Part shown: one piece after another, positions 59,833 through 64,000 of the stretch
Position numbering within the stretch: position 1 is the stretch's first letter
Layout of the letters: every line of letters starts with the position of its first letter
Assembly (NCBI GenBank): GCA_965227335.1
Contig: CBDDFV010000009.1
Coordinates: 186,001-250,000 of the forward strand
Origin: CBDDFV01 sp965227335
Lineage (GTDB): Bacteria; Planctomycetota; Phycisphaerae; Phycisphaerales; SM1A02
Length of the DNA: 64,000 nt
Direction of reading: 5' to 3'
Notes under the pieces: generated by a model
The model's input: only the letters and a program-made list of their open reading frames with translations
What the model was told of the DNA's origin: nothing
Database searches by the model: none
Made by a program: the position numbers and the translations under genes

Positions 59833-62397
59833 ATGAGCGATCCGCCCGCCCATCCGTCGCCCGAGGAACGACTGCGCGAGTACCACGCGAAACGTGATTT
59901 CTCCCGCACCGCGGAGCCGCGGGGCGCAGGGTCCGGCGCTGACCATGATGAGACCCGCCGGCGCTTCGCGGTCCAGAAGCACGATGCGAGCCGACTCCAT
60001 TACGACCTTCGCTTCGAATTCGACGGCGTCCTGCTCAGTTGGGCCGTCCCGAAAGGCCCGAGCCTCGATCCTGCGCAAAAGCCGCTCGCCGTCCGCACCG
60101 AGGATCATCCGCTTGAGTATGCGGCGTTCGAAGGCGTGATTCCCGAAGATGCGTACGGCGGCGGAACCGTCATGCTCTGGGACCGCGGCGTCTGGGAGCC
60201 GCTCGGCGATCCGCGGGAAGGACTCGCCAACGGCGACTTCAAGTTCCGCCTGCACGCCGCGAAACTCGCCGGCGACTGGGCCCTGGTTCGCATGAGCGGC
60301 AAGAAGTCGGACGACGGCAGGAACTGGCTGCTGATCAAGAAGCAGGACGCGTCGGCCCGATCGGTGCGCGATTACAACGTGCTCGCCGAAGCGCCGCTGA
60401 GCGTCGCGAGCGGACGAAGCATGGATGAGATCGCCGCGGCGCCGGAAGCGGTCTGGCGCCCGGACGGCGCTCACGCCGCGCACGACGCCGCCCCGCCCGT
60501 GCGCGGCGCCGCGGCCGAGGCGCCGCCGGAAACTCTGTCTCCCCAGTTGTGCGCCACCGCCGATACCCCGCCGCCCGGCGACGAGTGGGTGCACGAGATC
60601 AAGCTCGACGGCTACCGTCTGCTCGCCCGGATCGACGCCTCCGTCCACCCGCCGGTCACTCTCTTCACCCGGAACGGACACGACTGGACCGATCGCTTCC
60701 CCGCCGTCGCCGCCGCGCTCTCGCGTCTGCCTGTGCGCACGGCGTGGCTGGACGGCGAGGTCATCGCGCTCGACGACGACGGCCAGCCGGATTTCCAGGG
60801 ATTGCAGAACGCCTTTCGCGGCGGCGCGCCGAAGAACGTCGCCTATTACGTCTTCGACCTGATGCATCTCGACGGCTGGAGTCTACGCGAGGCGACGCTG
60901 CTCGACCGCAAGCAGCGGCTCGCCTCCCTGCTCCGGAATGCGCCCACCACGCAGCCGACGGTCCAGTTCTGCGACCACATCCGCGGGCGGGGCGACGTCG
61001 TCTACGAGCAGGCGGGTCGGGCGGGGCTCGAAGGCATCGTCTCGAAACGCGCGACGAGTCGGTACGTCGGACGTCGCTCCGACAGTTGGCGGAAGGTGAA
61101 GCACCTGTTGCGAGAGTCCTTCGTCGTGGGCGGGTTCACGCCGCCGTCGCGTACGCGGACGGGGTTCGGCGCGCTCCTGCTCGGGCAGTGGAGCGATGAC
61201 GATGAACTCGTGTACTGCGGCCGGGTCGGCACGGGGTTCACGGAGACGATGCTCGAGGATCTCGCCGCCACGCTGGACGGGCGGGCGATTGACGCGCCTC
61301 CATTCGCGAATCCCGAGGCGGATCCTGACGCCGCCGTCGTGCAGTGGACGGCGCCGACCATGGTCGTCGATGTTGAGTTCACGGCGTGGACGAACGAGGG
61401 TCTGGTGCGACATGCGCGGTATCGTGGGGAGCGGGAGGACATCGACCCGATGAGCGTCCGCGACGCCGCGTCCGAGACCGCTGACGACGACCCCGGCCCG
61501 GTCCGGGACCCGGTGATCGAAGGCGTGCGGATTTCGAACGCTCGGCGCACGGTCTACCCGGAGGCGGCCGTGACGAAGGGAGAGGTCGCGGCGTACTACG
61601 CGGCCGTCGCGTCGCGCATGCTGCCGTATGTCGCGGCTCGTCCGTTGAGTCTTGTGCGCTGCCCGCTCGGGCTGGCGGGGGAGCAGTTCTTCCAGCGGCA
61701 TCGCGGCGAGGGCTTCCCCGCCGCCGTCCAGGCGGTGGAGATTCCGGGGGCGGACGCGGATGAAGGGGCGGGGATGTTCATCCGGGACGCGGCGGGACTG
61801 GTCGCACTGGCGCAGATGGGCGTGCTCGAGGTGCACGTCTGGAACTGCCGCGTGGATCGGTTCGATCGTCCCGACCAGCTTGTCTTCGACCTCGATCCCG
61901 GGCCGCACGTCGAGTGGGCGCACATCGTCGCCGCCGTGAAGGTCGTGCGCGATTATCTGGACCATCTCGGTCTGACCTCGTTCGTCAAGACCACGGGCGG
62001 CAAGGGCGTGCATCTTCTCGTGCCGATCGAACGGCGCTCCACGTGGAACGAGGCGAAGACGTTCTCCCACGGGGTGGCGAAGGCGCTGGCCCGGATGGCC
62101 CCGGAGAACTTCACCGCGTCGATGGCGAAGGAGATGCGGACGGGGCGGATCTACGTCGATTATCTGCGCAACGTTGAAAGCGCGACGGCGGTCGCGGCGT
62201 ACTCGACGCGAGCGCGTCCGGGCGCGCACGTCAGCGCGCCGCTCGCCTGGGACGATCTGTCGCCAGAGGCGCCGCCTTCGACGTGGACCGTGCGCACGGC
62301 GCCGGACCGCCTCGCCGACGATGACCCGTGGCCGGGGTACGCGGATGTGCGCCAGTCGATCACGAAGGCGATGCGCGACGCGGTCGGCGGGGCGTGA
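59833..62397 (+). CDS. ligD: Multifunctional NHEJ DNA ligase LigD (PE-ligase-polymerase)
   Basis: An 854-residue enzyme. Domain order: phosphoesterase (residues about 10-185) with H50, H56, D58 and H92 in V-Q-K-H-D-A-S-R-L-H-Y-D-L-R and E-D-H-P-L; ATP-dependent ligase (about 235-535) with the nucleotidyl lysine K257 in H-E-I-K-L-D-G-Y-R, then L-D-G-E-V-I-A-L-D and E-G-I-V-S-K-R; and primase-like polymerase (about 565-854) with D686-L-D688-P-G and T-G-G-K-G-V-H-L-L-V. Apparent active-site residues of all three are intact. The order phosphoesterase-ligase-polymerase is that of the Pseudomonas enzyme, unlike the mycobacterial one. It repairs double-strand breaks with Ku. Confidence 0.97.
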   Translation: MSDPPAHPSPEERLREYHAKRDFSRTAEPRGAGSGADHDETRRRFAVQKHDASRLHYDLRFEFDGVLLSWAVPKGPSLDPAQKPLAVRTEDHPLEYAAFEGVIPEDAYGGGTVMLWDRGVWEPLGDPREGLANGDFKFRLHAAKLAGDWALVRMSGKKSDDGRNWLLIKKQDASARSVRDYNVLAEAPLSVASGRSMDEIAAAPEAVWRPDGAHAAHDAAPPVRGAAAEAPPETLSPQLCATADTPPPGDEWVHEIKLDGYRLLARIDASVHPPVTLFTRNGHDWTDRFPAVAAALSRLPVRTAWLDGEVIALDDDGQPDFQGLQNAFRGGAPKNVAYYVFDLMHLDGWSLREATLLDRKQRLASLLRNAPTTQPTVQFCDHIRGRGDVVYEQAGRAGLEGIVSKRATSRYVGRRSDSWRKVKHLLRESFVVGGFTPPSRTRTGFGALLLGQWSDDDELVYCGRVGTGFTETMLEDLAATLDGRAIDAPPFANPEADPDAAVVQWTAPTMVVDVEFTAWTNEGLVRHARYRGEREDIDPMSVRDAASETADDDPGPVRDPVIEGVRISNARRTVYPEAAVTKGEVAAYYAAVASRMLPYVAARPLSLVRCPLGLAGEQFFQRHRGEGFPAAVQAVEIPGADADEGAGMFIRDAAGLVALAQMGVLEVHVWNCRVDRFDRPDQLVFDLDPGPHVEWAHIVAAVKVVRDYLDHLGLTSFVKTTGGKGVHLLVPIERRSTWNEAKTFSHGVAKALARMAPENFTASMAKEMRTGRIYVDYLRNVESATAVAAYSTRARPGAHVSAPLAWDDLSPEAPPSTWTVRTAPDRLADDDPWPGYADVRQSITKAMRDAVGGA

Positions 62398-62664
62398 ACG
62401 AGCGAGGGCGAGGTCAACCGCCTCGGATGCGTCGGACGGGCGGCGTGCGACGTCGACGGCGCGGCCACGCGCGTCGGCGCCGCAGGAAGCTCGAAACCGG
62501 TCGGGAACGACGACGTCTGAGGGTGATGAAGGGACGCATGGCGGGAACTCCGAACGAGACGGGGACGACCGCCTCACGTGTCAGACGCGTCGATTCGGCG
62601 CCGCCGCCGCAGGAATATCAGGAATCGCCCGCCACGCGTCACTGAAGCCGTTGTTCTCGGGCCG
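62398..62664. other. Intergenic region with no recognisable gene
   Basis: A 267-base stretch between the convergent ligD and DUF72 genes. Short frames exist but have no ribosome site or protein-like composition. No hairpin with a T tract was seen. Confidence 0.5.
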
Positions 62665-63366
62665 TCAGTGATCGTCGGACGTGAGGAACGTCGTCGCGTA
62701 GCGCGGGCCGGTTCCCGCATCTTCGTGCTTGAAGAAGACGTAGGCGTCGGACCAGCCGGTGGATTCGACCTTCTTCCGCCAGGCGGAGAGGCCGTCGTCG
62801 TCGTATTGCTCGCGGCGGAGTCGCAGGTAGCCCCAGTCCGCCGTTTCGAGCAGGTCGGGCTCGGGGGCGTCGTCGACGTCAGCGAGCACCAATGCATGGT
62901 TCCGCGCGCGCAATCGTTCGTACACCGCGTCGTCGAGCCAGGAGTCGTGTCGGAATTCGAAGGCGGAGCGGACATCCTCGGGCAGCAGTTCGAGGAACGC
63001 GTCGAAGCGGTCGAGGTCGCACTTCAGGTTCGGCGGGGTCTGGAAGAGCACGACGCCGAGCTTGTCGCCGAGGGCGCGCACGGTCTCCATGAGATAGAGC
63101 GTCTCTTCACCCGCGTCCTTGAGCCGCTTGCGATGGGTGATGCGCTGGGAGGCCTTGATGGAGAAGCGGAAGTCGTCCGGCGTCTCATCGCGCCAGCTTT
63201 CGAGCGTCTCCGCCTTCGGCAGGCGGTAGAACGTGGCGTTGATCTCGACGGTCGGCAACTGCGACGCGTAGTACGCCAGCATCGCCTTCGCGGGCGTCTT
63301 TTCGGGATAGAAGACGCCCTTCCATTCCTTGTAGGAGAAGCCGCTCGTCCCGGCGTAGATCGTCAT
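62665..63366 (-). CDS. DUF72 family protein
   Basis: A 233-residue TIM-barrel-like protein. The start is the ATG at 63366, which overlaps the stop of the upstream oxidoreductase gene (TGATG); the longer frame is antisense-like translation through that gene. The family opening I-Y-A-G-T-S-G-F-S-Y-K-E-W-K-G-V-F-Y-P is followed by V-E-I-N-A-T-F-Y-R-L-P, F-S-I-K-A-S-Q-R-I-T-H, V-V-L-F-Q-T-P-P-N and F-E-F-R-H-D-S-W, and near the C-terminus Y-L-R-L-R-R. The function of DUF72 (YecE family) is not established. It is likely co-translated with the neighbour upstream. Confidence 0.93.
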   Translation of the reverse strand: MTIYAGTSGFSYKEWKGVFYPEKTPAKAMLAYYASQLPTVEINATFYRLPKAETLESWRDETPDDFRFSIKASQRITHRKRLKDAGEETLYLMETVRALGDKLGVVLFQTPPNLKCDLDRFDAFLELLPEDVRSAFEFRHDSWLDDAVYERLRARNHALVLADVDDAPEPDLLETADWGYLRLRREQYDDDGLSAWRKKVESTGWSDAYVFFKHEDAGTGPRYATTFLTSDDH

Positions 63367-64000
63367 CAGAGCGTCCAGCCCTCGCGATAGTCGGCGTTGA
63401 CGTATCGGTCGGCCTCCGGCGCGTTCGGGCTGCGGAGGTTCGCCGCGTCCCACTCGATCGGGCGGCCGACGCGGTAGGCGACCGTGCCGAGCAGGACGGT
63501 TTCCGTCAGCGCGGCGGCGTAGTCGAATCGACACGTGGGTTGCGAACCACTGGCGCACGCCTCCAGCCACTCGCGGTGGTGGCCGACTGAGTTCGGAATG
63601 GACTTCGGCGGCGGCCTGAAGTCGGCGTACTTCGATTCGGGCAGGAGGAGATGGCGTCCGTAGTCGGCGAGGAGCATGCCGTCGTCGCCGATGAAGAGCG
63701 AACCGACGCCCCACTGGACGCGATCGCCGTTGGCATGGCGAAGCGTTTCGAGCGCCGAGGGACGGTGGACGCCGTCGTACCAGGTGAATGTCAGCGGCGC
63801 GCGACCGTTGCGCTCGGGGAACTGGTACTCCACGATGATCGAGTCCGGGGCGCCGTCGGCATGCGGCGCGGGGCCGATCGCATGGATCTTCGTGGGCGCG
63901 TCGAGGTCGAGCGCCCAGAAGGGGAGGTCCACGTGGTGACACCCCATGTCGCCAAGGGTGCCGGACCCGTAGGCCCAGAACCGGCGCCAGTTGGCCGGAT
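63366..64000 (-). CDS. Gfo/Idh/MocA family oxidoreductase, C-terminal part
   Basis: The frame remains open to the right window edge, so the NAD-binding N-terminus and true start are outside. Visible are 210 residues with N-W-R-R-F-W-A-Y-G-S-G-T-L-G-D-M-G-C-H-H-V-D-L-P-F-W-A-L at the start, the conserved catalytic-region motif of planctomycete Gfo/Idh/MocA proteins (G-x-L-G-D-x-G-x-H, where the His is the putative proton relay), and a C-terminal beta-sheet domain ending with E-T-V-L-L-G-T-V-A-Y-R-V-G. Substrate is unknown; many in this group act on sugars or sugar alcohols. Coupled to the DUF72 gene by TGATG. Confidence 0.9.
   Translation of the reverse strand, partial: PANWRRFWAYGSGTLGDMGCHHVDLPFWALDLDAPTKIHAIGPAPHADGAPDSIIVEYQFPERNGRAPLTFTWYDGVHRPSALETLRHANGDRVQWGVGSLFIGDDGMLLADYGRHLLLPESKYADFRPPPKSIPNSVGHHREWLEACASGSQPTCRFDYAAALTETVLLGTVAYRVGRPIEWDAANLRSPNAPEADRYVNADYREGWTL

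Noticed and set aside
59617..60867. N-terminal extension of Ku to 724 residues
   Set aside because: The extension is antisense to ligD. The ATG at 59616 has a strong ribosome site and the conserved Ku N-terminus.

Overview
This window comes from a very GC-rich bacterial chromosome. The likely source is a planctomycete of the Phycisphaerae type, inferred from gene content rather than from any marker gene. Three signs point there. Secreted proteins end in short dockerin-like calcium-binding tails of the form D-x-D-G-x-V-x-x-x-D-L-A-x-L-L-A-A-W-G-x-C. There is a DUF1800/DUF1501 secreted pair. A large Ser/Thr kinase carries the N-terminal helical segment common in planctomycete kinases. No rRNA, tRNA, CRISPR array, insertion sequence or phage gene was found. 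Both window ends cut through genes (purK at the left, a Gfo/Idh/MocA oxidoreductase at the right).

Layout. 1-6.2 kb: end of purK, a sulfotransferase-glycosyltransferase fusion, a secreted dihaem cytochrome c resembling thiosulfate dehydrogenase TsdA, a GNAT acetyltransferase and an Old Yellow Enzyme. 6.2-15.5 kb: a roughly 2,400-residue RHS/YD-repeat protein ending in a GIY-YIG nuclease-like domain, followed by two candidate immunity genes; this is the most accessory-looking part. 15.7-21.3 kb: a giant DUF1800 protein with two carbohydrate-binding-like modules, its DUF1501 partner and a small exported protein. 21.4-27.2 kb: a tightly overlapping ABC ATPase / FtsX permease / membrane fusion protein / beta-propeller operon. 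27.3-35.3 kb: a secreted FG-GAP repeat protein, a Ser/Thr kinase, an FAD amine oxidase-like protein and a small membrane protein. 35.6-42.0 kb: galactokinase, a chagasin-like lipoprotein, a minus-strand stress group (ECF sigma factor, rhodanese, AhpD-like, tandem UspA) and a hybrid histidine kinase. 42.1-51.7 kb: housekeeping and small metabolic genes (DUF429, VOC, DUF3667, SDR, DUF2256-DUF3253, ychF, DUF6265, hydrolase, SMP-30/metallo-beta-lactamase fusion, purU, LysR). 51.9-57.5 kb: PEP carboxylase with an intrinsic terminator in its leader, then a compact amidoligase cluster (RimB-like protease, RimK-like ligase with an RCK_C tail, AstE/AspA-like hydrolase). 57.6-64 kb: aldo/keto reductase, divergent ku/ligD NHEJ genes, a DUF72 protein and the partial Gfo/Idh/MocA gene.

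Genes that probably work together: the RHS toxin and downstream immunity genes; the DUF1800/DUF1501 pair; the four-gene ABC export operon; sigma factor, rhodanese, AhpD and Usp; rimB, rimK and the desuccinylase-like gene; and ku with ligD. Long antisense open frames are common because of the base composition and were left out. Starts were moved inward where a ribosome site, signal peptide or conserved N-terminus argued for it.
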